In this document: positions 37,371-49,609 of the stretch, piece after piece
Position numbering within the stretch: position 1 is the first letter of the stretch
How the letters are laid out: each line of letters opens with the position of its first letter
Source: Lentinus brumalis
Lineage: Eukaryota > Basidiomycota > Agaricomycetes > Polyporales > Polyporaceae
Direction of reading: 5' to 3'
NCBI GenBank assembly: GCA_001792895.1
Contig: MARA01000004.1
Coordinates: 496,001-560,000 of the forward strand
DNA length: 64,000 nucleotides
Program-made: the position numbers and the translations under genes
The notes under the pieces: generated by a model
The model's database searches: none
Told to the model about the DNA's origin: nothing
Seen by the model: only the letters and a program-made list of their open reading frames with translations

Positions 37371-40300
37371 CTATACACCAAAAATCGCGCTCAATACATC
37401 ATCAGACTCAGCTGAACCGACCCTCGAGGTGTCAGCATTGTCTGCCTCTCCATCGGCATCCATGTCAAGAAGGTCCCACACTCCAAGCTCCTCGTTCAAC
37501 GATGCGGTAGTGCTCAGGTCTAGCCGCACCTTCCAATACTCTCTGCTAAAATCGAAGAGCTGCTCGAGGCTGATCTTGATCTCAGAAGGAAACTCAGAGT
37601 CCTCGAAGTCGTCAGCCTCGTCCTCAGCACTGCGCTGACCGAGCCTGGAGACGACGGATTCCAGAGCGCTGCGCGAAGCTGAGACTCGGGCTGCGAGTGC
37701 GTGTGCTGAAGCTGCATCTACCGCGGGCTGTGGAACTGGGAGGGCGACGCGTCAGTTGCTATCACTCGGACACAAACAATTGCTCGCAGAACTTACCTGG
37801 TCCAGGTTGGCGGGCGACATTGGCGAGCTCGGGAGGGACCTGCGGGACTTCGATGTGCTCCCCAAAGAAACGCTTCAAACACGTCTTCACGCCCTGACGC
37901 AGGTGTTCGGTTTTCAGGTGAAGTCGGAGCTCAGCGAGGTCGATGAGGTGTGCTATGGTGAGGCGAGCACGAAGAGGAGACATGATGATCCCCAGCGCGC
38001 TGAAGAGCCTCTCACAGTTGGCAGCGGTAGGACAGATGGACAGAAGGTGAATGGCGAGGCGGTGTAGAGGGCGCATCTCCGACGTGCGGTGAGATATACA
38101 CATGTCTTTCCAGACTTCAATAGGATTTGGTTCTGGTGCGATACCTGTTCGCTAAGGAAGACATCATGGATAAGCTGTGCGATCTGCGGCGAGAAACTGC
38201 GGCGACTTACTGGATCGACTGGTGTTGCAGCACGGATGCTTTCCATCGTCTCCTTCATGGACGCAAACCCTTCAGTGCCTCTGAGGTACGCCTTGGTATC
38301 ATTGTACAGCGTGTGCGGATCCTCGTCGGGAAAGAAACGAGTCCAGAGACGTTTCATCAGTCTTCCAACTGCGCTGTAGGAGAAGTAGTTCTCGTCCAGA
38401 ACGAAGGGTCCCGCCATTGAGAAGGGGTTGCAGATCGTGGCCGCAACAAAGACGTCCTGATCTGCTTTAGCCCAACGCTTCTCCAGGCTCTTCAGGACGG
38501 CGTCGCGAAGTGGCGCATCTTCAGGCTCCTTCTCCGCGTCGAAGAACCGGTACAGGCGAGCAAATGTGAGCACGACCTGATCAAGACGGCAATCGTTCGT
38601 CTGCATACTATGCGCTGCAACAGCGAGGGGCTCGAGCTGCCGCTTGACGCTACCAGAACCATGTCAGCAAACGTGAGGTCATGAGAGACCGCACACTATG
38701 AACGGTGTAGTACTCACCGTGCCAGGCCGTGCCAGAATAGGGGATTGCTCGTGATTTTCAGCATCTCCCGGGTCTTCTCATGACTCTCTTCAGTTCCTGA
38801 GAGGTAGAGTCGGGGATCCACAGCCAGAGCATAGAGTGCAGGCTGCAGTTCGAGGACCCGGTGATATGCGATGTAGTGAGACGTCCATCGAGTAAGAACC
38901 CCGCGTATGACCGACAACGGTTTGCCTTGGTACTTCGCTATACCCATCTGAGCGTCTCGCAGCAGTGCAAGCAGGTAACCGCGGCTACGAAGCCATCGGA
39001 TGACCTCGTCGGCGAGCTTGGTCCAGATGAAGATGTCTGTTTTTGTCTTGAAGTAGTCGTGGACGACAAGGTCGACCTAATGGTTCCAAAACATCGTCAG
39101 TATATGTTCGGCCCGCCTCTCTGTACATTGTCGCTGCAAGTCAAGGAAGTACACATACCTGATGCGCGTAACAATCCGGGCCAACGAGCTCTTTCCGCTC
39201 TCGAACAAGCCTCGCTCGAGCGGCGCGTGACTCGCCGCTGCAGTCTGAGGTAACCGCTATCACCGTGACCCCCCAGTCCTTCTCGACCATAGCGAGAACC
39301 TCCTTCATCATCCGCAGGAGGTTGTCCGCGGTCTTCGGCTCGTTAGACGTATCGTACACCTTGACGGCGTAAACCTAAATCGCATGTTAAGGACAGACCA
39401 CGGTAGTGATAAGACCTCGGACATACCTGTCCTGTTACCGTAATCATGAAGGCGACTATATGGTGCTGGTTACGAGGTGTAAACCCGTCGCATGTGACCG
39501 TGGCGAGCTTGTCGACATGGTCGGGCTGCTTGGGGTCTGCTGTGCATGCCGCCTGCGCCTTGTCGCGCCAGCTCTTGACTTCAGCAGGAAGGAGGCGGGA
39601 GGTGATCACTTTGCGGGTGGGATTCTTGGCCTGCGGGATGAAGTCATCGCAGAACGATATCCATTCGGGGTTCTCGGTCCAACTCAGCGGCCAACCCTGC
39701 GCGGCAGTCAAGCGCATGATGCGAGAATCGTAAGTCTCTTGACGTTCTGGCGGCCATGGCGCATAAAAGACATCAGAAGGAACAGCCTGGCCTGGAGTAC
39801 CTCTCCCTGATACAGAGCGACCGGGGCCGAGACGTGCACGCTTTGCTGGGCGCGGAGAACCATTGGTCGCAGGGTTCTCACTCCGCATGTGCGTCAAGCT
39901 TGGCGACGGAGATGCTGTCTGTGAAGGTCCTGCATGCGGAGACGTCTGGAAGCCAAGAGGAAACCCCCCAGGGGAGTAGTATGTGTACGGAGAACCAGTA
40001 GGGCTGCCGTGAGCACTTGGAAACTGTGGGGTGACTGGGAGAGAGAGCGGAGGAAGAGAGGTGCTTGCGGGTGACTGTCTTGAAGTAAACGGACTACCTG
40101 TGAATGGATTTCCAAGAGGAGGTGGCATGGAGGATGAGCCGGGTATGGGAGCAGGGAAGGCAAACTGAGGAGGAGGAGGAGGAGGCTGGAAGTGGGTGAG
40201 GTGCTCGGGCTGAGAGCGTCGGTTACGCCGAGGGGACTTATTGATCATGTCGTGCTCGCGCTGCGCTCGAGCTCTATCGTCGGGATTGAGAAGGGGGCAG

Positions 40301-40681
40301 TGGCTCAAGTGCGCACCCATGGCGTATGGGGCTGACTGCATCCAGCGGTAATTGTTCGGTGTCTCCCGCGGTAATGCCCATACTGTGTATGTTAGTACTA
40401 TACCTCCAGAGACAGCTACAAGAGCGCTCACATGCCACCTCGATGTCCTTGGTCTCCCTAGCTGGTCGGCCGCTCCGTGCGTCCTCAGCCTGCTCCGCCG
40501 CAACGCGCTGCTTGAAACAAGCCTTGCACCACACCTTTACCTTATCTGCACCATCGTACGCGTCTTCCCGGCGGTCGATGTATCCGGGATGGTCGTAGCA
40601 CTGAAGTCGGAACCAAGATCTTTTGTTGTTGTAGGCTAGGACTGTCTGTTTGCTCTCAGTGTACAGAGCAGTATCGGTCAT
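37371..40681 (-). CDS. hAT transposase with N-terminal BED-type zinc finger
   Basis: Multi-exon gene from ATG at 40681 (MTDTALYTESKQTVLAYNN) to TAG at 37371-37373. The N-terminal BED-like finger has VWCKACFKQ and, across an intron, GAHLSHC (C-x2-C...H-x3-H). A long Pro/Ser-rich linker follows. The RNase H-like core shows CDGFTPRNQHHIVAFMITV (first catalytic Asp) and VIAVTSDCSGESRAARARL (second Asp). The C-terminal hAT dimerisation block reads LLSICPTAANCERLFSALG then LRARLTIAHLIDLAELRL. A last exon ends SAIFGV after an acidic stretch. No internal stop was needed between blocks once GT-AG introns are removed, so it appears intact, with a product of roughly 900 residues. Exact exon edges were checked only at motif junctions. 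Confidence 0.88.
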
Positions 40682-40924
40682 AGTGGGGGCGAGTAGCGAT
40701 GGTCTGCATGGATTGACCGTCGCAGACACTATAAGTACACGAAGTACACGCGGAGAACGAACGAGCGACACGAGCCATCGATGAAGCTAAGTAAGTAATA
40801 GGAAAGTCGGTCTCAGTGCATGGCGAGGCAGGACGAAGATAAGATTGGATTGAACACGTTCGCGACTAATCTACAGCCAATCATATGGCGTGCCTGAGAG
40901 TTGGCCAGCCGTGAGAGAGTGCAG

Positions 40925-40983
40925 GTCGACCTGCTCCTCCACTGTCGACACATTCAACAGTCGACAAGTCGACAATAGTCGAC
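40925..40983. repeat. Cluster of five GTCGAC motifs in the hAT right subterminal region
   Basis: GTCGAC occurs at 40925, 40944, 40960, 40968 and 40978 within 59 bp, and once beside the left terminus at 36948. Subterminal short repeats bind transposase in known hAT elements such as Ac; this role here is inference. Confidence 0.6.
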
Positions 40984-41000
40984 GCCGACCGCATGTGCAT

Positions 41001-41013
41001 CGGCACAACACTG
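41001..41013 (-). repeat. hAT right terminal inverted repeat
   Basis: Reverse complement of CAGTGTTGTGCCG, ending exactly at the 8-bp duplication. Confidence 0.93.
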
Positions 41014-41021
41014 TTACATCC
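41014..41021. repeat. Target-site duplication, right copy
   Basis: TTACATCC directly after the right terminus, identical to 36927-36934. Confidence 0.92.
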
Positions 41022-44000
41022 ACCTGAGCTGGAGAATTGTGGACTCCGAGCGCAACGGAGAGCAGCCACTGAAGCTTGAGGCTGCTTGACAACGCCGGGC
41101 GTGAGCGGGCGCGATGCTGAGCTGAGCGGGTATTTTGTCGAGCCCGATGTCGAGACCACTGACGCCCCAAGCGAGTGGAACACGATCGGAGGTGCAATGA
41201 GAGGAAGGTACGTTCCTGGAATGCTGTGTGTCCAAGTGAACGTGGCGCCAGTTGCAGAGATCAGACCTTCCAGTCCGCCATCAAAAAATTGCGAGGCCAA
41301 GTTGAACGAGGTCATCGACAACGGGTGAACATATTGCTGAGTAGAGGTCGTGTTCAAACGTCGGACAGACATCGTGCAGCCCCGCAGGCGGCAGAAAGGG
41401 GCCGTTCCCAACACTCGAGACCTGCACGGACAGGCTGGAGGGAAAAGCATGGGGGTGAGTCCACTACACGCCGTGCAAGGTAGGTGCAATGACGGCAGGA
41501 GTTTGATGGCGAGGAGGGCACGGGATCGTGCAGCGGGCGGGCGAGGGGCTTCAAACTTCAATCCTCGATGTCATTGTGGGTCCGCCTTTCGCCCCCGAGC
41601 AGCAAGACTCCGGAGTACGGGGACCGGCGGCGACCAGGAGGCGCAAGCGTGGGTCCGAGGCTCAGGACAGCAGCGACACGAAGCGCAGCCTGCGGTGATC
41701 CTTGAGGCGGCACTGCCGGATGAGCGATCCATCGCCTTCCATCGCCGGCTCGAAAGAGAGAACTTTGAGTTTTACGTACTCTGTCCGGTTAAGCGTGATG
41801 TCAATGCGGGAGCTCGACGCTCAACACGCACGAGGCTTTGCGAAACCATAGTTGCGCTGCAGGAAGTACCAATCAACAGAGGAAAGGGAGCATTGAGACG
41901 GACGTACCCAGCCCGTTCTGGTGCAAGCCGACGAAGCAAGGCATGGAGACCGCATCGGTCCCCGAAGCCCCACTTGCACAGGTTCCATTGCAACTGGCAA
42001 CGCACCTGGTCCGCAAGGCGTAGGAAGTCGGTTGTCGTGCGCGTACGTAGGACGAAAGGCCGGTCAGGATGGCCGACAAGCTTTCACACACCGACCAGGC
42101 ATAATATCCGCATTCCGATGATTGGAACTCAGAATGCTAGGGTTAGCTGAATCCGCTACATACGTCAGCGTACGTCCTACAGAGTTCGTACGAGGAACAA
42201 GACGTGAGTCATCGCGGAGGACGGACAGAGCGGAAACAACTTGAAAGCTGACTGACCTGCTGATTCAGCGACAACCAAGTATCGGTCGGCCAGTGGGCCT
42301 AAGCACATCTCAGTATCATCTTCGCATTCCCGCTGACCCCGAGCAGGCCGACTAAGAGAGCAGCATAAGACGGAGTTGACGTCGAACAAGAGCAGAGGAG
42401 ATGTGTCTCGCGGCGGACGAGTGCCAGCGAGCCCTGATCCCGATTGCCGGGCGAGGGGATCTCGATCGTGGCCGGCGGCTTTCCCCGCACTGAGCGATCG
42501 GATCGACATCTCGACGGACATATACTGAACGCCATTCCCTCAGCCAGGCCACGCTTCAAGCTCTATGAATTGCCGGACGCCCATTATGCCCACAGGGGAC
42601 CCTCACGGACGACGAGCAGCGAGCAGAAGTCACCATATAAACATCGTATGTGCGAGACCTAAGGTAATTACTCGCAATGTCCACACTTGCGCCGGTGTCG
42701 ACTGTCGGTCGAGGAAAGAAGTTTTTGTGTATTGAGGGAACATACTAGGTGCTGTCATATCGCCCATGTCGTCTACAACTTCGTTCTCCGCAGCGACACG
42801 CACCGTCCACGCACCTCTCGCGCTCTGCCGTAGTGCGCCACCCAGACAAGGTTGTGCCACTGCAGGTGCAGAAGGTCCCGCAGCTGCGCAGAAGACAATA
42901 ACAACACGCACCGGAAGTCGAGCCGTGCGCGGCCACACATACTCGACATGGCAGGAGCCCGCTGCTGGATATCTGGATGTTGACGATAAGATGGACGATT
43001 GGCCGATGCACATGGATGACTCGCACAATCCAAACCACCAGCATGCTGTGCCACCCGGGTAACGCATTGGCGAGGCCACACCAGGTAAGACGCGCAGACG
43101 ATCGCCGCGATACCAGCCTCGCGTCGGCGAGATGACCGCACGCTGTGGTCTGCTGAGATTCACGAAGGCCCGTCCCATCCTAAAGCTTACCGCCTCGACC
43201 TCGGGAGAACCTGCAGATCCACATCCATCGATGCTCGCCGTGAGCCAGGGGCTCCGCAGGCCACCTGCAGCCTGCGAATCCGCCCAGGACGCACACGCAC
43301 ATCGGAGATGCAGCTGCTTTGTGCATGTGAAAGAGCCCGCGTTCACGAGTCACGCCCCAGCGAGGATCCTCCCCGGACGGCCCTCGGAAGCTCGCGCTCG
43401 CACGCACCCAGCTATCGCGATGTGACTCTCGTCTCCCATCGCAGCCCAGGGAGCCTGCACTCGAGTCAACTCGCGGGATCGCGCCGCGCCCCCGAGTGTC
43501 GCGCCATGCCTCGAGGTCTGCCTCTCGCCCGCGGACGCACTCGCCCAGGAATATCGCCCCTCCCAGACGACCACGCGACGCCTCCTCCGCTTCATATCGG
43601 CGCGTGCCATAATCGGTGCCTCGCACCTCGCCGCGAAGAGGTTTCCCGCGGCGCCCGAAATTGCTGCACGCTCCGTGTCTTCCGCACGATCCTAACCCTA
43701 CAGCCGCCCTGCATGCGAAAGCGCAAGCTGCAAGCGTCCCGGCTGCGGCCTTCTATTGAATGCATGAGTATCGGGTATCGACGATGGCCCCAGATTGGGT
43801 GTGCGAGCACTCACCGCGTCCTTGGCTATGCGCGTCTGTGCTGTATATCGGGGATGCGAGCGACTAGATGGGGTCGCGCGTGACCGGCCTGCGTCGTGCT
43901 GGAGGTATGCAGCGCCCCTAGAACGACAGCATCAGCCAGAACTAGAACCGCCTGCAGAGCACGGGAGGCTGCTAACCGAAGTCAAACCTAACCTTCGAGC

Positions 44001-45942
44001 CTTGCTTGCATTGAATAAAGCACTCGTCCATGCCAGCATATGTCATAAGTGCGACAGAATGCGCCGACACGCAGACCAGAAGGCATGACGTACGCACCTG
44101 CGTGCAGTCGTGCATTTCCGCAAGCATGCAGCATTCAATATCACGGCCCCACCTGCCGCCCGTCGCTGCGATACAGCGCAGGAACGTAGGTAAGTATGAC
44201 CTGCGGATGCCCCGGCGACAGAAGCACATGCGCGCCTGATCGCCCAGTCGGCCAGGGCGAAATCCCGCGAGACCACCCACCAAGGCCGATAAGATAGCTC
44301 CCGGAGGGCACGCGTGCGCTCATCCGCCTCGAAGTAGCACTCGACGAGCCTTTAGGGCGCCTCCAGGTTCGCAATCATGCAATCATGCGCCCGGTGCAGG
44401 GAAGAAGCCCGAGCATGCGCGGCAACCCCGAGAGCAGAACCACGGACGCACGAGTGCACGAGACGCCCGACGAGAGACTCGCGGAACGCACCTCGAGGCC
44501 CACGAGAGCTGGTGTGTGCCAGTGGGTGGCTGCAACGGCTCGGAGCACGGTGCGCGAGGCTGAAGTTCGCATGCAGCGCGGCGTTGCGCTCGTCCGTGTA
44601 TAGGCAGAGTTGGCCATCGGGCGCCCGAGGATTCGCCGGGAGCGTCGAGCTTGGGACGAGTTCGGAAGGACGCTCGCAGGTGCAGGCCGTGGATAGTGCA
44701 GAGGCATAGATGACCGTGGTATGCTCGGCGATCCTGGCCTGCGATGGGGAATGTTGTGCCGCAGCTGACGGTAGGAGTATCGCTGGCTGCCTATCGGCAC
44801 GCGGGTGACCTGGAGGACCATGAGCGAGCGCGGTGTAAAACTGGCATGAGCGGACATGTGAGTAGGGACGGACCTACTTGTTGATAGTGATTCTGCGCCC
44901 GATGAGGAGGATTCCAAGTAAGCAGCCATTCCTCCCAGTCGGCCACAAGGTTGTGTGCACAAGGGGGCACGACGAGTGACCGGTGCATGTGAACCCGGGG
45001 CGAGGGCAGCGGCCTTCTGTTCGCCACCCAAGTAAGGCTCGCGAAGATACCGAGCAGGCCGAGCAACCTTGTCCACAGCGAGCCAAGAACGGGAAGCGCC
45101 GGGACCTGAGCTAGGTGTTCTGAGAAGCGCTGCTGAGCCCGGTCGGCGAGCGAGAGCGGATGCGGTCGGGATATGCGAAAGCCACGGTTCGGAGCGTTGT
45201 GCGAGGCCAGCGGACTCGCGGTGGGCCTCTACTCACGCCCGAGCGTCCCGACCGGCGATCCATGGACATCGGGTGGAAGCACGTCGACGAGCGGTAGGCT
45301 CAAGGCGGCGGGCGGTGGGAGTCGAACTTGGGGAAGAGGAACGACGCCCGGTGGTACGCCACTGCGAGCTTGGCCGTGCGTCTCCCCGCTCGCACACGAG
45401 CGCCCAAAGCCAAAATCAAAACCACAATTCCCCAAACACAGCGCCTCGTTCTGGGGGGTCCTTGACGACTACACGCGAGGATGACGCTCCCAGGAGTGAC
45501 AAGTGAATGCCGGGACGTGATACCCCGATTGCCGACTCCAGCTCGATGCTTTCGCGTGCGGTGGTGAACGGTGGGTAGGGTGTCGCTGAGAGCATCGAGC
45601 GTGATTTCCGTCGAGTGTCCGGCTGGGGCATCGGACTGCGGTGGTGGTGAACGAGCGGCCATAGTCGGTGTTCGGCTGCTGACGTAGTATGAGCGTATGC
45701 ACCTGTCGTGGGATAGAAACGATCCATGCGGGATGCGGTATTGCGGAGGAGCGGCGTGTGACGCGTCGTCGTAAGTACCTCGGCTGGAGCGACAGATGTG
45801 GCATGAGATTGGGTTGGGTATTCGAGGCCTGCGAATGAGAGCATCGGGACTGAGTTTAGTGCAAGGGGTGAGTCCGGGGCCAGAGGAGCTGGAACGCGGG
45901 GCGCCTCGAGCGCAGCTCAGCTGCGCAGCCAGAGGACGCGTC
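41022..45942. other. Gene-poor 4.9-kb stretch between two hAT elements
   Basis: No convincing gene. A minus frame across 40881-41561 and plus frames at 41086-41328 and 41350-42150 overlap each other and carry no family motif. Short basic tails such as KRRKR-like wording near 41640-41700 resemble ends of fungal kinases but cannot be tied to a gene. Much of it may be old transposon debris. Confidence 0.4.
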
Positions 45943-45950
45943 GCTGTGAT
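45943..45950. repeat. Target-site duplication of the small hAT-like element, left
   Basis: GCTGTGAT, repeated exactly at 46635-46642 beyond the other end. Confidence 0.88.
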
Positions 45951-46634
45951 CAGTGGTGGCAGAAATGGTCAGACCGGTCAGGAATTGACTGACCGGCTTG
46001 ACCTTGACCATGAGGTCAGACCGGTCAGACCGGCATGGTCAAGGTGGTCATTCGGCCGCCTCGGAGACCACGCGTCTAGATAAGTATCAGGGGAGCGTTC
46101 GCCTGCAGTGGAATGGAGACTCTTTGTTGATCTGTGAGTGACATAAGTAGGGCCCGGAAAGTTGCACTCGCAACACCTGCATTACACTGGCTAATCTCCT
46201 CCTTTACACTTGCCCTCCTAGTACAGTACGGCTTCCCATGCACCCGCAACTGCAAGACGCGACGCCTTCAATTGAAAGGAGGATGGATAGCGTCGTCTCG
46301 CACAGGAGCTTGAAGACCGCGACTCGACTAGCTCTCCCAGGCTTACTTGAGAGTCCGTGACGATGTGTATAACTCTTAGTTACGTTGCTAGTAGAGTATA
46401 ATCGATGTAGTGCGCCGCGCGCGATGCTAAGCATTAGTACGACACTGATATTGAGACGACCGTCGCGCTGTCTTGACTCTTGACTCTTCGCTCTCCCGGT
46501 CCGCAATCTTAGCTAATCCGTGCCTTGGCGCTCCTGGGTTTGATTGGCCGGTCATGTCAGTGTGGTCAGTCGCTGACCATCCTGACCAGTCAACACGGTC
46601 TGACCGGTCTGACCGCCGGTCAGTGACACCACTG
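45951..46634. mobile_element. Non-autonomous hAT-like element, 684 bp
   Basis: The ends are inverted repeats CAGTGGTGGCA (45951-45961) and, in reverse complement, CAGTGGTGTCA (46624-46634), 10 of 11 matching. Perfect 8-bp duplications GCTGTGAT flank it. Just inside both ends lie clustered inverted GGTCAGACCGGTCAG-like motifs (about 45971-46035 and 46550-46620). No open frame of transposase type lies inside, so it would need a partner element. The terminal repeats share only CAGTG with the 4.08-kb hAT element, so its driver is probably another family. Confidence 0.85.
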
Positions 46635-46642
46635 GCTGTGAT
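46635..46642. repeat. Target-site duplication of the small hAT-like element, right
   Basis: GCTGTGAT, the partner of 45943-45950. Confidence 0.88.
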
Positions 46643-48553
46643 GGCCAGAGTCGACCCGATGCCGTCGTGCGAGGAAGAGAGGTGCTCACTCGGCATTTCG
46701 GATGATAAACAGAGTCAAATCCGAATGTCTGAGCCAACCTTGAGCCTGCCATAAACTCGCGGAGCGGTCGGGCGCGGCCAGAATGTGCAACACAGCCTTA
46801 CTGCTCTGTGTGTGACTCCCGGAGAGAAGTACAACGACAGTGGTGGCCATCTAATGATGCTCATGCTCTGCCTCGGTGATTTTGTTAGATGTGTATGCAG
46901 AGGAAAGCGGCCATCGAGGAGAAAACAAGAAGGCACAGGTACGAGCGGGCGGGAGATGCGATTGGACGCGAACAACTCGTTCCGCGCAGGACTCGAGCGC
47001 CTGAACCGGAGACAGGATCGGGCGAATCGCAGCAGAGGCCACGGTCGGCCTGGGTGTCAGACGCCTCGACGGGCCTATACGGGGACAAAGACCGCGGGAT
47101 GGACGTTCATAGCAGTGATAGCATGGGACATAGAGGCCACATGAGACGCAGGGCAGGCCGCGTACACTGCGCATGCGCGATGCAGCGGTCGAGAACGCCA
47201 CAGCGGAGTTGAACTGCACATAGAGATGAAGAGTCTGATATACCTGTGTGGGCCGCAATCGCGTCGGCGTTGATATCACATATCAGCTTCAGTCTGCGAA
47301 CGCGGGCTTCGATGCCATCTCGGACGAGAATGCACGCTTGCGCTGAAGGGTCGGGAGGGATCAGGCGCCACGAGAAGAAGGATGCAGCGCTTCACGGGTC
47401 GAGCGAGGAGGGGGATACCGGCCACTGGAAAGAAGCAGACTATGTGGAACCCGGGGACCGATGCTATCGGTCTCCGGGGATGGACGCAAGAGCTTCCTGC
47501 CTGAAGAAGGATGCACGCGTGTACACACGAAAGTTTTCCTGTAGAACTGTGGATCGTACTGTACACGCAAATGGTGAGTAAGCGATGTAGGGAGGTGTTG
47601 GGGAATCACTGGCACATTCGTCAGCCCGAGAAGGAGGGCGCGCTGTAGGTGGGAGTCATTAGCTCAGAGATCGGAGTATAGGCCTTGTAGACGCTGCAGG
47701 AAGCCCACGAGCACAGGACTTAGTCACGAACGATGGCAAGCAGAGGAGGAGCGATGTCGGGGCACAGGCGGGTCAGGCACCGGGTCTGCAGGTGGATGAG
47801 CAGCGATAGAGCGTGAACGTTGCGTGAACACAAGAGAAGGTTCTGCAATGCGATGTCTCTCGAACTCGACGCGCGCATACGTCGGTGGTCGCGATCACGT
47901 GCAGGGCGAGTTTGTCGGCGTTCAGTCGGGCCGAGGATCTGTCTTGACCTCTCGGGAGGTTGCGGCGGGCCACCAACGGGCCACCGATATCGGCGCAGCG
48001 TAGTCCGAAATGACGCGTCATGTGTGGCCGAGCACTCTGCGGTGGTCACGGGTGCGCTGCGCTGTGTGCGGACGACGTTGGCCACCCACCGGGGGTGAGG
48101 GTGTCGAGGAGAGGTCGCGCGAGAGGCAACGAGGCGGGGGCGTGGGGCGAGAGACGGCCGGATGGGGCAGGCAGGAATATGGGGCGTGGGATGGGGTTAG
48201 GGGAGAAAAGGGAGTATTCGGAGTTTGAAGGGGATGGGAAGTGTGGCCGATGGGGATCTCATTATGCGATCTGCCGTCGCTCGTCCTCGTCTTTGAGCGT
48301 TCGCTATAAAGAGATGGCCGGGGTCGGATTCCCCGCCCGTGTGCTCCCCGTCACGTTCCCGCCTCCTCCCTCGCTTTGCCTTCGCCGCAGACTCTGCCGT
48401 TGGGACAAAGCACTACACGCCCGTTCCTCCTGTGTCCTATATAGCCCCCCGCTCCCACTCACGTTTCTCCGAGCATTCCTCGCACACCCAGGTTCGTTCC
48501 CATATAATTACCGCACACTTCAACCACTCACCCCGCCTCCTCCCCCCGCAGCC
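46643..48553. other. Gene-poor stretch ending in a purine-rich promoter
   Basis: No gene seen in 1.9 kb. From about 48085 to 48240 the plus strand is strongly G/A-rich, then a pyrimidine-rich leader runs from about 48340 to the ATG at 48554. This pattern is common in basidiomycete promoters and leaders. Confidence 0.45.
48305..48310 (+). promoter_or_regulatory. TATA box candidate
   Basis: TATAAA about 245 bp upstream of the ATG at 48554, followed by a pyrimidine-rich leader. Confidence 0.5.
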
Positions 48554-49609
48554 ATGTACGACTATCCCTTCTCCGCAACTGCCTCCACTCCTCCCTCTCC
48601 ACTCCTCCCCGGAGACACCACCAGAAGCGGTCCCAGTCGCCGCTCCCGCACCTCGCGACCCTGCTCCCCGCCAACCACCAACACAACCACATCCACCACC
48701 ACCATCACCACCAATACTCACCCTCTTCGCGCGCAGCCGACATCTCGCGTCTGCTTGATCCAGCATACGCGAGCAGCTCTTCCTCGTCCTCGATGTGCCC
48801 GACGCCCTCACCACAGACGCAGACACGCGCCTACGTCGACCACAACGGCGACCTCCATGACCCGACTACCGCGACTTCCCCGTTCTCCGCCCAACCTCAC
48901 GCGCCAGCGACTACCAGAAGCGGCGGCGCCCGAGTGCGGGCAGCGCGGCGCGTTCCCGCAGCCACGACCGCTACTCGATCGCGATGCACCATAAATCGCG
49001 GCCGAACTGGGAGCGCGACTGGGCCACGGAGGTGGATTCGGACGAGGAGAACTATGACGATGAAACGGAGAGCCAGTCGCACTTCAGCCCGTTCGCGTCG
49101 CAACACGGGTCTCCGCGTAAGCACAGTTCTCAAAGCGCGTTCGGCCGCTCCACGTACGCGTCCACCTACTACTACTTCGACGGCCCCCCACCGCGAGTCC
49201 CATGAGTTCGTACGAGGACGAGTCCCCGAACGCCCTTCAGCTGCACGAGTCGCCGTTCGACGACGACACCGTGACCGAGGAGCTCTTCGAGGAGTCGCGC
49301 AAGGCGGCTTACCTGATCCGCAAGGCGTCCAAGGGCAAGAAGTCGGTGGAGCTTGAGGCTGAGAAGGAGTTCGAGCAGCCCCCTGCCATCTCCCTAGACG
49401 ACCACGAAGAAGAGCAGTATGAGGATGAGCACGAGTCAACGTCAGTACCTTTTCTCTCGCATTGCAGTCACCGGATCCTGACTGCGTTCCCCTCTAGACC
49501 AACGTGTTCACATGTCCTCCGCCAGCAGTGGCAGGCAGTCACTCTGCGCATTCGCTTCGGTGTCTTCCATGCGAAGCGGCGGCTGTTCAGGCGCCAACGG
49601 CGCGCATAG
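48554..49609 (+). CDS. Conserved-looking acidic hypothetical protein, frame broken by single-base losses
   Basis: The start reads MYDYPFSATAS. Three shifts, each explained by one missing base, are needed for a continuous protein: one between about 48590 and 48610, one at CCC 48861-48863, and one in C6 at 49184-49189. Reading through gives a His run near PANHQHNHIHHHH, then DISRLLDPAYASSSSSS, YVDHNGDLHDP, DYRDFPVLRP, an acidic tract EVDSDEENYDDE, and VTEELFEESRKAAYLIRKAS. A 60-nt intron (49440..49499) leads to a basic end, HVLRQQWQAVTLRIRFGVF...RRQRRA. The change from Pro/Ser-rich to strongly charged, codon-like sequence across frames supports real coding. No domain recognised; probably nuclear or cytosolic. 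Sequencing error and pseudogene are both possible. Confidence 0.6.

Larger units (their letters stand above)
36935..41013 (-). mobile_element. Complete hAT-superfamily DNA transposon, 4079 bp
   Basis: Bounded by perfect 13-bp terminal inverted repeats (CAGTGTTGTGCCG at 36935-36947 and its reverse complement at 41001-41013) and flanked by perfect 8-bp duplications TTACATCC. Inside is one multi-exon transposase gene on the minus strand. Five GTCGAC motifs crowd the right subterminal region (40925-40983) and one lies next to the left end (36948-36953), possible transposase-binding repeats. Intact ends, clean duplication and an apparently open transposase suggest a recent insertion that may still be autonomous. 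Confidence 0.93.

Noticed and set aside
36946..40950. 9-bp direct repeat GTCGACACA near both hAT ends, first taken as a target duplication
   Set aside because: It lies inside the element, belongs to the GTCGAC-rich subterminal DNA, and the flanking bases do not form inverted repeats; the TTACATCC/CAGTGTTGTGCCG solution is exact.
40881..41561. Minus-strand frame of 226 codons spanning the hAT right end
   Set aside because: It crosses the transposon terminus and target duplication, so it cannot be an ancestral host gene, and it has no motif.
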